Origin: JAWKUK01 sp041398605
Lineage (GTDB): Bacteria > Planctomycetota > UBA1135 > GCA-002686595
Assembly: GCA_041398605.1 (NCBI GenBank)
Contig: JAWKUK010000003.1
Coordinates: forward strand, 372,001 to 436,000
Reading direction: 5' to 3'
DNA: 64,000 bases
Below are positions 37,214 through 48,300 of the stretch, piece after piece (the first letter of the stretch is position 1; the number at the start of each line of letters is the position of its first letter). The translations under genes and the position numbers were made by a program. The notes below the pieces were generated by a model. It did not search any database and had not been told where the DNA came from. It worked only from the letters and a program-made list of their open reading frames with translations.

Positions 37214-38761
37214 TCAGCCGAACCGAATGCCCTGCGCCAGCGGCAGTGAATCCGACCAGTTCACCGTGTTCGTCTGGCGCCGCATGTACGCCTTCCAGGC
37301 GTCCGAGCCCGACTCGCGACCGCCGCCGGTGTCCTTCTCTCCGCCGAACGCGCCGCCGATCTCGGCCCCGGAGGTGCCGATGTTGACATTGGCGATGCCG
37401 CAGTCGGAGCCGGTCGCCGAGAGGAAGCGCTCGGCGCACCGGACGTCCCGGGTGAAGATCGCGCTGGAGAGCCCCTGCGGCACACCGTTGTGCGCCGCGA
37501 TCGCGTCCTCGAGGTCGTCGATCGGGATGATGTAGAGGATCGGCGCGAAGGTCTCCTCTTGCACCGTCCGGAACTCGTTCTTGGCCTCCATCACCGCGGG
37601 GACGACAAAGTGCCCACCGGCCAAGGCGCCTGCGAGCGCGGCGCGGCCGCCGCCGCGCAAGATGGTCCCGCCCTCGGCCACGCAGCCCTTGATCGCGGCC
37701 TCCATGTTCTGCACCGCGACCTCGTCGATCAGCGGCCCGCACAGCGTCCGCCCGTCGAGCGGGTCCCCGATGACGATGTCATCATAGGCGCGCAGCAAGC
37801 GCGCCTTGACCTCGTCCAGGCGCGAGCGATGCACGAGGAGCCGCCGGGTCGTCGTGCACCGCTGCCCCGCGGTCCCGACCGCGCCGAACAACGTGGCCGG
37901 CAGGACCAGGTCGAGGTCCGCGTCGTCCATCACGACGAGGCCGTTGTTGCCGCCGCACTCGAGGATCAAGCGGCCAAAGCGCCCCGCGACGCGGGACGCG
38001 ACACGCTTCCCGACGGCCGTCGAGCCCGTGAACGAGATCAACGGGAGCCGCGGGTCGTCGACCATCGGCAGCGCCACCTCCTCGTTCTCACCGACGACGA
38101 GGCCGATCAGGGCGCCGAAGCCCTCGGCCTCCAGCACCGGCCGCAGCACGTTCGTGATCCCGATCGCGCAGAGCGGCGTCTTGGGGCTGGGCTTCCAGAC
38201 GCACGCGTCGCCGCAGACCAGCGCGAGCATCGAGTTCCAGGCCCACACCGCCATCGGGAAGTTAAAGGCGGTCAGGATCCCGACCGTCCCGAGCGGGTGC
38301 CACTGCTCCTTCATCGAGTGCCCAGGGCGCTCCGAAGGCATGGTCAGCCCGTAGAGCTGGCGCGAGAGGCCCACCGCGAAGTCCGCGATGTCCACGCACT
38401 CCTGGACCTCGCCCAGGCCCTCTTGGTGGATCTTGCCCATCTCCATCGTGATGAGGCGGCCGAGCGCGTCCTTGTGCGCCCGCAAGGCCTCGCCGCAGCG
38501 GCGCACGATCTCCCCGCGGCGCGGCCCGGGCACCGTCCGCCACCGGGCGAAGGCCTCTTGCGCCGCAGCGACCACCCGGTCGTAGTCCCCGCGGGTCGCC
38601 AGCTTGACACGCGCCAGGACCTCGCCAGTGGCCGGGCTCCGCGACTCCAACCAGCCGCCGCCACACTGCAGCCAGGTGCCGTCGTAGGCGCCGGGGTTAT
38701 CGAACTGCAGGCCGAGGCCGGAGAGGCCGGCGAGGCCGGCGGAGAGGGTCTGGGAGCTCAT
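37214..38761 (-). CDS. Aldehyde dehydrogenase, ALDH7 / alpha-aminoadipate-semialdehyde dehydrogenase type
   Basis: A 515-residue NAD(P)-dependent dehydrogenase. ALDH7-type signatures are present: VGILTAFNFPMAVWAWN, VWKPSPKTPL, ISFTGSTAVGKRVA, catalytic Glu in LECGGNNG and catalytic Cys in GTAGQRCTTTRR. The C-terminal block is NVNIGTSGAEIGGAFGGEK. In bacteria this subgroup (AmaB) oxidises alpha-aminoadipate semialdehyde in lysine breakdown, or betaine-aldehyde-like substrates. ATG 38761 gives the standard N-terminus; a reading to 38860 adds unrelated residues. It is divergent from ettA with 299 bases between, where I found no definite promoter motifs. It lies 178 bases upstream of the diheme gene on the same strand. 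Confidence 0.86.
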   Translation of the reverse strand: MSSQTLSAGLAGLSGLGLQFDNPGAYDGTWLQCGGGWLESRSPATGEVLARVKLATRGDYDRVVAAAQEAFARWRTVPGPRRGEIVRRCGEALRAHKDALGRLITMEMGKIHQEGLGEVQECVDIADFAVGLSRQLYGLTMPSERPGHSMKEQWHPLGTVGILTAFNFPMAVWAWNSMLALVCGDACVWKPSPKTPLCAIGITNVLRPVLEAEGFGALIGLVVGENEEVALPMVDDPRLPLISFTGSTAVGKRVASRVAGRFGRLILECGGNNGLVVMDDADLDLVLPATLFGAVGTAGQRCTTTRRLLVHRSRLDEVKARLLRAYDDIVIGDPLDGRTLCGPLIDEVAVQNMEAAIKGCVAEGGTILRGGGRAALAGALAGGHFVVPAVMEAKNEFRTVQEETFAPILYIIPIDDLEDAIAAHNGVPQGLSSAIFTRDVRCAERFLSATGSDCGIANVNIGTSGAEIGGAFGGEKDTGGGRESGSDAWKAYMRRQTNTVNWSDSLPLAQGIRFG

Positions 38762-39060
38762 GGCGCGGGTGGTGTTTGGGTGCCGAGAACGTTGAGTCAC
38801 GTGTAACGATGGTCCGCCGCGATGCGCCGGCCCAGCGCCCAGGTCCGGCGAACGGACCACATCGGGCGGGGAAAGAGGATACCCGCGCAGTGGATTCAGC
38901 GCGTCCGGGGCCCGCGCTCGCTATCCTCTTCGCCTCGAAACGACGCGCCGCGGGGCCGCGGGTCCGCTCCAGCGAGGGGCGTCCACCCGCCGCAGGCCCC
39001 CGACGCCCCTCCCGCGCGACCACACCCCGCGCAGGAGCCACGAGCCGCGAGGAGCCACCC

Positions 39061-40743
<1,683 letters not shown>

Positions 40744-40744
40744 G

Positions 40745-40768
40745 GCCGCGCGCGCAAGCCCGCGCGGC
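40745..40768 (+). terminator. Hairpin after ettA
   Basis: An 8-base-pair stem GCCGCGCG/CGCGCGGC with an 8-base loop starts directly after the stop codon. The next gene starts 32 bases further on, so it may only attenuate readthrough. Confidence 0.4.
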
Positions 40769-40800
40769 GCTCACCACGTCCCCGTTTGGACCCACACGTC

Positions 40801-41403
40801 ATGGCTGACATTGCCCTGCTTCGCCCGCGCGGCTTCGAGCCCGTCGACGACCTCGCGTTTGCGCGCGCGATCGTCGCGGGTTACGCGCCATGGTGCGCGG
40901 CGCAGGGCGTCGAGCGCGCGCGCATCCTCGACTTCATCGACGCCCACCCGCTCGACGCCCACCAGCGCGAGTGCGTACCCGGTCACCTGACGGGTGCGAC
41001 GATCCTCGTCGACGCCGCGCGCGAGCGCGTGCTCCTGCACCACCACGCCAAGCTCGATCGCTGGCTGCAGTTCGGCGGGCACGCCGACGGCGACGCGAAC
41101 CTGCGCGGCGTGGCTTGGCGCGAAACGGTCGAAGAGAGCGGGATCGTGCCCGCGTGGGTCTCCGAGGCCCCGATCGACCTCGACGTGCATGAGATCCCGG
41201 CGCGCCCCGCGCGGGGCGACCGGGGCGCGGAGCCACTGCACCTGCACCTCGACGTCCGCTACCTCGCGGTGGCCCCCGACGGCGCGGCGTATGTGCGCTC
41301 CGACGAGTCCCACGCCCTCGGCTGGTTCACGCGCGCCGAGGCCGAGCGCCTCGACCTCGACGACTCGATCGCGCGCTTGATCACGCTCGCGCTCGGCCGC
41401 TGA
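40801..41403 (+). CDS. Nudix hydrolase
   Basis: A 200-residue cytoplasmic Nudix protein. The domain starts with HLTGATILVDAARERVLLHHHAKL. The box is FGGHADGDANLRGVAWRET followed by VEESG. The REtxEE core and the Gly are intact, but the first conserved Glu is Ala, as in other members of this GGHADGD-type subgroup. The downstream LDVRYLAVAPDGAAY and ESHALGWFTRAE segments are standard for the subgroup. The substrate is unknown. ATG 40801 is preferred to a GTG/other start 15 bases upstream. The 57-base gap to ettA suggests possible co-transcription. Confidence 0.84.
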   Translation: MADIALLRPRGFEPVDDLAFARAIVAGYAPWCAAQGVERARILDFIDAHPLDAHQRECVPGHLTGATILVDAARERVLLHHHAKLDRWLQFGGHADGDANLRGVAWRETVEESGIVPAWVSEAPIDLDVHEIPARPARGDRGAEPLHLHLDVRYLAVAPDGAAYVRSDESHALGWFTRAEAERLDLDDSIARLITLALGR

Positions 41404-41404
41404 C

Positions 41405-41427
41405 CCCCCGGCGTCGGGATCCGGGGG
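41405..41427 (+). terminator. Hairpin after the Nudix gene
   Basis: Seven-base-pair stem CCCCCGG/CCGGGGG with a nine-base loop, starting two bases after the stop. Confidence 0.4.
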
Positions 41428-41495
41428 CCCGGGCATGCGACGCGGCGCCAGGCGCTGGCCCCTCGCACGCCATCGCGGTCGCCACCGGGCTCCCT

Positions 41496-41600
41496 CATGA
41501 AGCGCAGGCCAATGAAGCGCAGGCCAATGAAGCGCAGGCCAACGGAGCGCGGGCCAACGGAGCGCCGGCCAACGGAGCGCCGGCCAACGGAGCGCCGGCC
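41496..41600. repeat. 15-base tandem repeat, seven units in two sub-families
   Basis: Three units of AATGAAGCGCAGGCC type are followed by four of AACGGAGCGCCGGCC type, all 15 bases. It lies between the Nudix gene and the metal-efflux operon. The two sub-families differ at fixed positions, as expected if local blocks amplified separately. Confidence 0.92.
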
Positions 41601-41675
41601 AAGGGCACGCCCGCCGGCCGCTTGGCGGAAAGGTGCTTGACCGGAGTCCTGCCCGGGGCCGATAGTCCTCGAACG

Positions 41676-42176
41676 GTGCACCGGCTCTCCGCTCTCATGA
41701 TGCTGCTCCTGCAGCTCGTTTTTGTCGCCCTACCGGGCGACGGACTCGTGCTGTGCCTGGGTTGTCCCTCCGGTGGACACCCCTGCGAGCCATCCGACCC
41801 GCAGCCGGGGTCGCCCCGGGGCTCGGTCGACGGCGCAATTGGCGCCCACTTCCAGGGCTTGGCCGGCGCGCACAGGCACGATGGCGTCGCGGACGAGCAC
41901 CTCGGCGTCGCCGCGTCCAGGCGGCCGGGCTCCCCCGATGAGCACGAGCACTGCGACTGCGCCGACCTCACGCGCGGCTCGCTCGCGCCTTGGGTCGCGT
42001 CGACAGGACGCGCCCCGGCGCCGCCCCAACCCAGCTTGGCCTGGACCTGCATCGGCGCTTGGCCCGGGCGCCTGGGACAGGGCGCTGTCGCAGCGCCCAA
42101 TGCCGCCCGACGCACGGCGCCACCACCGAGCGCCGGTGCGCTCGCGATCGTGCGAGTGACCGAACTTCGGATCTGA
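41676..42176 (+). CDS. Small secreted Cys/His-rich protein heading the metal-efflux operon
   Basis: A 166-residue protein read from GTG 41676. The N-terminus (LSALMMLLLQLVFVALPG) is a signal peptide. The mature part is rich in candidate metal ligands: CLGCPSGGHPCEP, then AHRHDG, then DEHEHCDCAD. The rest is Ala/Pro-rich and probably unfolded. It lies upstream of an RND metal pump on the same strand, with a hairpin-containing 113-base gap. A periplasmic metal-binding role is an inference from composition and position. No family was recognised. The start could be another nearby codon, but the signal peptide supports this one. Confidence 0.6.
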   Translation: MHRLSALMMLLLQLVFVALPGDGLVLCLGCPSGGHPCEPSDPQPGSPRGSVDGAIGAHFQGLAGAHRHDGVADEHLGVAASRRPGSPDEHEHCDCADLTRGSLAPWVASTGRAPAPPQPSLAWTCIGAWPGRLGQGAVAAPNAARRTAPPPSAGALAIVRVTELRI

Positions 42177-42178
42177 GC

Positions 42179-42213
42179 GCGACCCTCTGCGCCCCCTGCC
42201 CACCAGGGGTCGC
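42179..42213 (+). other. Alternative stem-loops between the Cys/His-rich gene and the channel gene
   Basis: GCGACCC pairs with GGGTCGC over 21 bases. An alternative pairing of CCCCTG with CAGGGG competes for the same right arm. It might be a weak attenuator of the downstream efflux genes, or simply a terminator-like hairpin. There is no T-run. Confidence 0.3.
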
Positions 42214-42289
42214 AGCGCCGGTCCCTTCGCGTCGCTGGACGCCGCACACCGCGGCGCGACGCCCGCTCCGCTCCATCCGAGGGTCACCC

Positions 42290-43786
42290 TTGTCCCGCCC
42301 ACACTCCGTCCATCCATCCACGCCAACGCGCCGCCGCTGCGTTGCCCAAGTCGGGCTCGCGAGCGCGTGGCTCGCCCTCTGCGCCGCCTGCAGCGCGCCG
42401 CCGACGCACCTCACGGTCGACCTGGAGGCCTACGCCGCGCGTCGCGCCGCGCGGGTCCCCGCGTTCGACGACGCAGCGTCGGGAGCGCTCGGGCTCGCAG
42501 CGCTCCGCGCTGCTGCGACGACACAGCACCCGGCGCTGGCGCTCGCGCGTCGGCGCGCGCTCGCGCCGCTCGCAGCGGCCGAGTTCGCCGGGCTCTGGCC
42601 GGATCCGACGCTGGCGCTCGACCTCGAGCGCATCGTCAGCGGCGCCGCCAACCCGCTCGAATGGGCGGCGCTGATCGGCGTCGAGGTCTCGCTCTCGGGG
42701 CAACGTGGCGCGCGCGAACGTGAGCTGCGCGCCGAAGCACAGGCGGCCTTCGCCGACGCCGCCGCCGCCACAGAGACCCACCTCGCGGCCCTCGACGAGG
42801 CGTGGGTCGACTGGCTCGCGGCCAAGCTCGAGGCGCGCGCGCTCGAGGCGCACGCCGCGGCGCTCGCACCGCTGGCCCAGCGCGCCGCGCTCGCCGAGGC
42901 CGCCGGCGCGCTCGAGCACTCGGAGGCCGACCTCCTGCGCCTCGCGCTCGCGACGGCCAACGCCGCCGCGGCCGCGGCGACACACCTCTGCGACGCCCAC
43001 GCGGGGAGCGTGCGGCGCCTCGTCGGGTCCCGCAGCGACGCGCCGTTGGCGCTCGCCTGGCCCGCCGACGTCGAGGCCCCAGAGGCCCCAGAGGCCCCCG
43101 AGGCCCCAGAGGCCCCCGAGGCGCCCGAGGCGCCCGAGGCGTCGGAGGTCTCGCGGGGCCGCGCAGAAGGGCCCGAAGCGACGAATGGGCGCGCCACACC
43201 TCCGACGTCGAGTGACCCGCCGGCCGCTGCATCGCTCGCGCGTTCGCCGCGTGTCGTCGCCGCCCTGGCCCACCTCGCGGCCAGCGAAGCGCGCCTCGAG
43301 CGCGAGTGGCGCGCGCGCTTCGGCGACGTCGGGTTCGGGCTCGGGCCGGGGCGCAAAGACGGCGAGCAGAACGCGCTCCTCGGCGTGACGCTGCCGCTCC
43401 CGCTCTGGAACCAAAATCGCGCGGCGATCGCGCGCGCGGAGGCCGAGCGCGCGCTCGCCCACGACGCGCTCGCGCTCGCGGTCGAGGAGACCCTGGACGC
43501 GCGCGAACGCGCCGCATCGGCGCTCGCGCTCGCGCGCGGCGAGCGTGCGCGCTGGGAGGCTGACGTCCTGCCGCTCACCTCGACACAGCTCTCGCGGCTC
43601 GAGACGCTCGCGGAGCTCGGCGAGCTGCGGCTGTTCGTCCTGCTGGAAGCGGAGCGCGGATTGCGCGACGCCGAGCTGCACCGCGCCGCCCTCATCGCCC
43701 GCGAATGGCGGGCGACGCTGGCGCTCGCCCGCGAACACTCCCCCTCTGCCACGGACCTGCCCGCCCCTGACTCGCCCTGCGAGTGA
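42290..43786 (+). CDS. Outer-membrane efflux lipoprotein, CzcC/CusC-like (TolC family)
   Basis: A 498-residue TolC-family channel subunit. It starts at TTG 42290, eight bases after a GAGGG ribosome site. The N-terminus ends in a lipobox (LCAAC), as in CusC. Two long helical halves follow (about 60-250 and 310-490), each with Ala/Glu/Leu heptads and a beta-strand portion. The second holds GDVGFGLGPGRKDGEQ and VTLPLPLWNQNRA, a typical CzcC strand pair with the NQNR turn. Between the halves there is an eight-fold Glu-Ala-Pro run coded by a 9-base repeat, absent from the family. It is followed 12 bases on by the adaptor gene, so it belongs to the efflux operon. Confidence 0.83.
   Translation: MSRPHSVHPSTPTRRRCVAQVGLASAWLALCAACSAPPTHLTVDLEAYAARRAARVPAFDDAASGALGLAALRAAATTQHPALALARRRALAPLAAAEFAGLWPDPTLALDLERIVSGAANPLEWAALIGVEVSLSGQRGARERELRAEAQAAFADAAAATETHLAALDEAWVDWLAAKLEARALEAHAAALAPLAQRAALAEAAGALEHSEADLLRLALATANAAAAAATHLCDAHAGSVRRLVGSRSDAPLALAWPADVEAPEAPEAPEAPEAPEAPEAPEASEVSRGRAEGPEATNGRATPPTSSDPPAAASLARSPRVVAALAHLAASEARLEREWRARFGDVGFGLGPGRKDGEQNALLGVTLPLPLWNQNRAAIARAEAERALAHDALALAVEETLDARERAASALALARGERARWEADVLPLTSTQLSRLETLAELGELRLFVLLEAERGLRDAELHRAALIAREWRATLALAREHSPSATDLPAPDSPCE
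43073..43144. repeat. 9-base tandem repeat inside the channel gene, eight units
   Basis: Eight units of GAGGCCCCA type code for repeated Glu-Ala-Pro in the linker between the two helical halves. The last three units have GAGGCGCCC or GAGGCGTCG, consistent with local drift. Confidence 0.92.
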
Positions 43787-43798
43787 TCCGGAGCCCCC

Positions 43799-45337
43799 AT
43801 GCTGACCCAAACACAAGCAAGAACAGCGGCGCTCGCGGCCGCGCTCGGATTCGGACTCGCGCTCGGGCTCGCCGGCTGCGGGGACGCAGCGTCAGAGTCG
43901 TCGGGATCGACGCGCGACGCCCAGGCCGCGGCCGCGGGCCAAGCCGACGACCACGACCACGACCACGAGGGCGGTCCGCTGACCTTGATGCTCAATCGAT
44001 CGGGCCGCGAGGCGCTCGGCATCGCCGTCGCGCAGGTCGAAGCGCGTCCGCGCCGCGGCGCCTTCGACCTGCCCGGGCGCGTCGAGCTGCTGCCCGGCGC
44101 GCGCCGCGCGGCTGCCGCGCCGGTAGAGGGGCGCCTGTCGCTGCGCGCCCACCTGCTCGACGAGGTCGCGCGGGGCGACGCGCTGTTCGCGCTCGACGCG
44201 CCGATCTTGCGGGACCTGAAAGCGAGCCTCGCCGAGGTGGACGCCGAGCTGAGCGCCCAAGAGGCTTGGCTCGCCGAGGCGCGCGAGCTCGAGCGCGCGC
44301 ACGAGGACCACGAAGCCGCCCTCGCCGAGCTCGTTGCAAGGTGGGAGCGGCGCCTCACTGAGCTGCGGGCGCTGCGCGAGGCGGCCGGCGGACAGAGCGA
44401 AGCGCTCGCGGCGGCGGAGACGGCGCTCGTGGAGGCGCGCTCGCGCTCGGCGGAAGCGCGCGAGGCCGGCGCCGAACACCACGCCGAAGTGGCCGAGCGC
44501 GGCGCTCGGCGGGCGGGGCTGGGCGCGCGGCGAGCGGCGCTGCTGGGCAGCTTCGCGCAGGTGCTCGGCGTCGAGCTCGACGCCTTGACGGTCACCGACG
44601 CCGCAGGGCAACCCGCGTGGCAAGCGCTCACGGAGGTCATCGTGCGCGCGACCAGCGACGGCCTCGTCGACGACGTCAGCGCCACGGACGGCGCCTGGAT
44701 GCACGCAGGCGACCAGGTGCTCGGGCTCCGCCGACAAGGTGAGCTCTGGGTGCGCGCGGAAGCGCTGCAGTCGGAGCTCCCCTCGCTCGACCGCGCGACG
44801 ACGGCGCTCGCGCGCCCGGCGGACGCACACCCAGGCGACGAGCGCCGCGTACGTGTCACCCTCGCGCCAGGGCTCACTGCGGACGCCGCGCGTCGCACGG
44901 CCGAGGTCCTCGCGCGCTTCGAGGGCGCGCCCCCCGAGTGGGCGCGGCCGGGCCTCGCCGTGCGCATCGAAGCGCTCGTCGAGGAGCCGGACGCAGGGTT
45001 CGCCGTCCCTGCGGCGGCGGTGCGGCGCGACGGGCTCGACCGGGGCGTTTGGGTCGAGGACCCGGGCGCCCCCGCGCGCCTGGTCTTCGTGCACGTCGAG
45101 GTCCTCGCGGAGGAGCGCGGCTGGATCTGGATCGACGACGAGGTCCACGCCGAGCACGACAAAGACCACCCTGAGGGCGAAGCGGACGACCACGACCATG
45201 GGCCCGTCGACGCCATCCAGGCCACGACCAAGGTCGTGGTGCGCGGCGCCGGCCGTCTCCTGCTCGCGACCCGCGGCGCGGTGCAAGAGGGCGGGCACTT
45301 CCACGCGGACGGCACGTTCCACGCCGAAGCCGACTGA
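43799..45337 (+). CDS. Periplasmic adaptor of a heavy-metal RND system, CzcB/CusB-like
   Basis: A 512-residue membrane-fusion protein. The signal peptide ends in a lipobox (LGLAGCGD). Three His-rich sites suggest metal binding: an Asp/His run just after the lipid anchor (DDHDHDHDHEGG), another near 455 (HDKDHPEGEADDHDHG) and the final HFHADGTFHAEAD. A lipoyl-like part (VEGRLSLRAHLLDEVARGDALF), a long coiled-coil hairpin (about 140-245, with Leu/Ala/Glu heptads) and beta-barrel segments (VIVRATSDGLVDDV; PEWARPGLAVRIEA) follow in the normal order. It is 12 bases after the channel gene and 15 before the pump. The metal is unknown; the histidines favour Zn, Co, Ni or Cu. Confidence 0.87.
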   Translation: MLTQTQARTAALAAALGFGLALGLAGCGDAASESSGSTRDAQAAAAGQADDHDHDHEGGPLTLMLNRSGREALGIAVAQVEARPRRGAFDLPGRVELLPGARRAAAAPVEGRLSLRAHLLDEVARGDALFALDAPILRDLKASLAEVDAELSAQEAWLAEARELERAHEDHEAALAELVARWERRLTELRALREAAGGQSEALAAAETALVEARSRSAEAREAGAEHHAEVAERGARRAGLGARRAALLGSFAQVLGVELDALTVTDAAGQPAWQALTEVIVRATSDGLVDDVSATDGAWMHAGDQVLGLRRQGELWVRAEALQSELPSLDRATTALARPADAHPGDERRVRVTLAPGLTADAARRTAEVLARFEGAPPEWARPGLAVRIEALVEEPDAGFAVPAAAVRRDGLDRGVWVEDPGAPARLVFVHVEVLAEERGWIWIDDEVHAEHDKDHPEGEADDHDHGPVDAIQATTKVVVRGAGRLLLATRGAVQEGGHFHADGTFHAEAD

Positions 45338-45352
45338 CCCGAGGCTCACACG

Positions 45353-48300
45353 ATGCTGCAATCCCTCGTCGCGTGGTCGGTCCGGAACGCCGGAATGGTC
45401 CTCGTCCTCGCGCTGCTGCTCCTCGGGGCGGCGGCGTTCACCTTGCCTCGCATCGGCGTCGACGTCTTCCCGGACCTCGAGTCGCCGCGCGTCACGATCC
45501 TCACCGAGGCCCAGGGCCTCGGCTCCGAGGACGTCGAGCTGCTTGTCACGTACCCGATCGAGAGCGTGATGATCGGGCTGCAGGACGTGTCGCGCGTCCG
45601 TAGCACGAGCCTCGCGGGCTTCTCGCTCGTGTGGATCGAGTTCGCGTGGGGCACGGACGTGGACCGCGCGCGCCAGCGTGTCGCCGAGCGGCTGACGGTG
45701 GCGCGCGAGGCGCTGCCCGAGGGCATCTCACCGACCCTCGCGCCCGTCGCGTCGCTGACTGGCGAGGTCTTGCAGGTCGCGCTGACCTCGGACCAAGCCG
45801 CTGGCGGGCCGTCGCTGCTCGACCTGCGGCGCTTCGCGGAGTTCGAGCTGCGGCCGCGTATCCTCGCGCTGGGCGGCGTCGCGAGCGTCTCCGTCATCGG
45901 CGGCGAGCTGCCGGAGCTGCAAGTCCTGGCGCGCCAAGACGTCCTGCGCGCCGCGAACCTCGAGCTCGCGGACCTCGCCGACGCCGCGCGCGGGGCGCAC
46001 GCGTTCCTCGAGGCGGGTTACCTCGCCGACGACGAAGGCCGCGAGGTGGCGCTGCAGCAGACCTCTGCGCTCGCGAGCGCCGAGGACCTGGCCAGGGCCG
46101 CCATCCCAGCGAGCGACGCGCGCCTCATGCGCCTCGGTGACGTCGCCGACGTCCGCATCGGCCCCAGCCCCCGCCGCGGCAGCGCCGGCTTCGACGGCGC
46201 GCCGGCGGTCATCCTCGGGATCACGAAGGCGCCTGGCACGAACACGCTGGAGGTCACCCGCCGGGTGGACGCTGCGCTGGAGGCGCTGGCGCCGATCATC
46301 CCCCAGCACGTCGGCGTCGACGCGCAGACGTTCCGGCAAGCCCGGTTCATCGAGCGCGCGGTCGCGGCGGTCCTGAAGGTCCTCGGCGAGGCGGCGGTCA
46401 TCGTCGCGATCGTGCTGCTCATGTTCCTGTTGGACCTGCGCACGGCGCTCGTCACGCTGACTGCGCTCCCGCTGTCGCTCGCGATCACCGCGCTATGGAT
46501 CCACTGGACCGGCGGCGGGATGAACGTGATGACCCTTGGCGGGATCGCGATCGCGATCGGCGTGCTCGTTGACGATGCGATCATCGACGTCGAGAACGTG
46601 CTGCGGCGGCTGCGCGAGAACGCGGGGCGCGCGCCAGGCGAGCGCGTCAGCATCGTCGAGGCCGTGATCGCCGCCACCGGCGAGATCCGCCCGGCCATGG
46701 TGCAGGCGACCTTCATCATCGTCCTGACGTTCGTGCCGCTGTTCCTGCTGGAGGGCCTCGAAGGGCGCTTCTTCCGGCCGCTGGGCGAGACGTTTGTCGT
46801 CTCCCTGTTGGCGTCGCTCCTGGTCGCCCTCACGGTCACGCCGGCGCTGTGTCGCGTGCTGCTGAAGAACGTCCGTGCGTCGCGGTCCAATGGGCACGGC
46901 GGGCCGCTCGTGCGCGCCCTCGAAGCGCTCTACCGCCCCTCGCTGGCGCTGGCCATTCGCCTGCGCTGGCTCGTCCTCGCGGCCTCGGCGGCGGCGACCG
47001 TCGCCGCGCTCGCCGTGGGGCTGCGCGCCGGCACGAGCTTCCTGCCGCGCTTCGAAGAGGGGATGATCACGGTGTTCGTCAACATGCCGCCCGACACCTC
47101 GCTCGAAGACAGCGAGGACACAGGCGCGCTCGTCGCGGCCCGCATCGCCGGCGTCGAAGGCGTCGCCAGCGTGACGCGCCGGACAGGCCGAGCGGAGAAG
47201 GACGAGCACGCAGAGCCCGTCTGCAACTCAGAGATCGAAGTGGCGCTGGAGGAAGGGGTCGTCCCCGCCCGAGTCCGCGCGGCGCTCGACGCGGTCCTCA
47301 TGGGCGTGCGCGGCGTCACGACTGCGCTCGGCCAGCCGATCGAACACCGCCTCTCGCACGTGCTCTCCGGCGTGAACGCGGACCTCGCGCTCGACCTCTA
47401 CCACGAGGACCAGGTCGTGCTGAAGGTCGCCGCCGAGGAGGTCGCGGCCGTCCTGAGGACGCTGCCTGCGGCGCGCGACGTCAACGCGCAGCGCTCCCAG
47501 ACCGTCGAGACCCTGCGCGTCGAATGGGACCGCGAGGCGCTCGCGCGCGAGGGGCTCTCGGTGCGGAGCGCGGGCGAGCAGCTGCGCGCTGCGATGCACG
47601 GCGAGGTCGTCGGCACCGCCGCGGACGGCCTCGCGCGCACCGACATCGTCGTGCGGCTCGCCGACGGGGAGCGCGACGGCGCGGCCGACGTCGCGGCCCT
47701 CGAGCTCGTCGCCCCGTCTGGCGCGCGCTTGCCCGTCGCCCGGCTCGCGGCGCTGGAGCCCGTCGAATCCCCCACGATGCTGTTCCGCCAGGACGCGCGG
47801 CGCAAGTCGATCGTGTCGGCCAACGTCGCCGAGGGCAGCAACATCGGCGACCTCGTCGACGCTGCCACCGTCGCGCTTGCGCCGATCGCGGAGCGCTACG
47901 GCGTCGAGCTCCGCTTCGGCGGCCAATCCGAGGCCGCCGCGAACGCGCGGCGCGTCCTCGGGCTCGCTGGCCTCGGCGTGATGCTGCTCGCCTTCCTGAT
48001 GCTGCGCACGGGCGTCGGGAGCTGGCTCGGCGCGCTCGCGGTCCTCGTCAACCTGCCGCTCGGCTTGATCGGCGGCGTCGCAGCCATCGTGCTCGCGACC
48101 CCCGGGATGACCCTCGGTGGCGCGTGGGCGATGCTGATCGGCGCGCCGACCGACGTCGTGCCTGTCGTCTCGCTCTCGACGCTCGTCGGGTTCTTCACGC
48201 TGTTCGGGATCGCGCTGCGCAACGGCGTCCTGCTGGCGAGCCGCTTCGAGGCGCTGCGCGCAGAGGGGCTGGCGCCCCTCGACGCCGTGAAGCAAGGCTC

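Noticed and set aside
41511..41600. A repetitive peptide gene coded by the 15-base repeats
   Set aside because: Open frames exist on both strands because the unit is divisible by three, but there is no ribosome site or start with a sensible length, and the region is bounded by a terminator-like hairpin.
42430..45315. Long minus-strand open frame across the channel and adaptor genes
   Set aside because: Its translation is a Ser/Ala/Arg low-complexity string, and both genes on the plus strand have clear family motifs.
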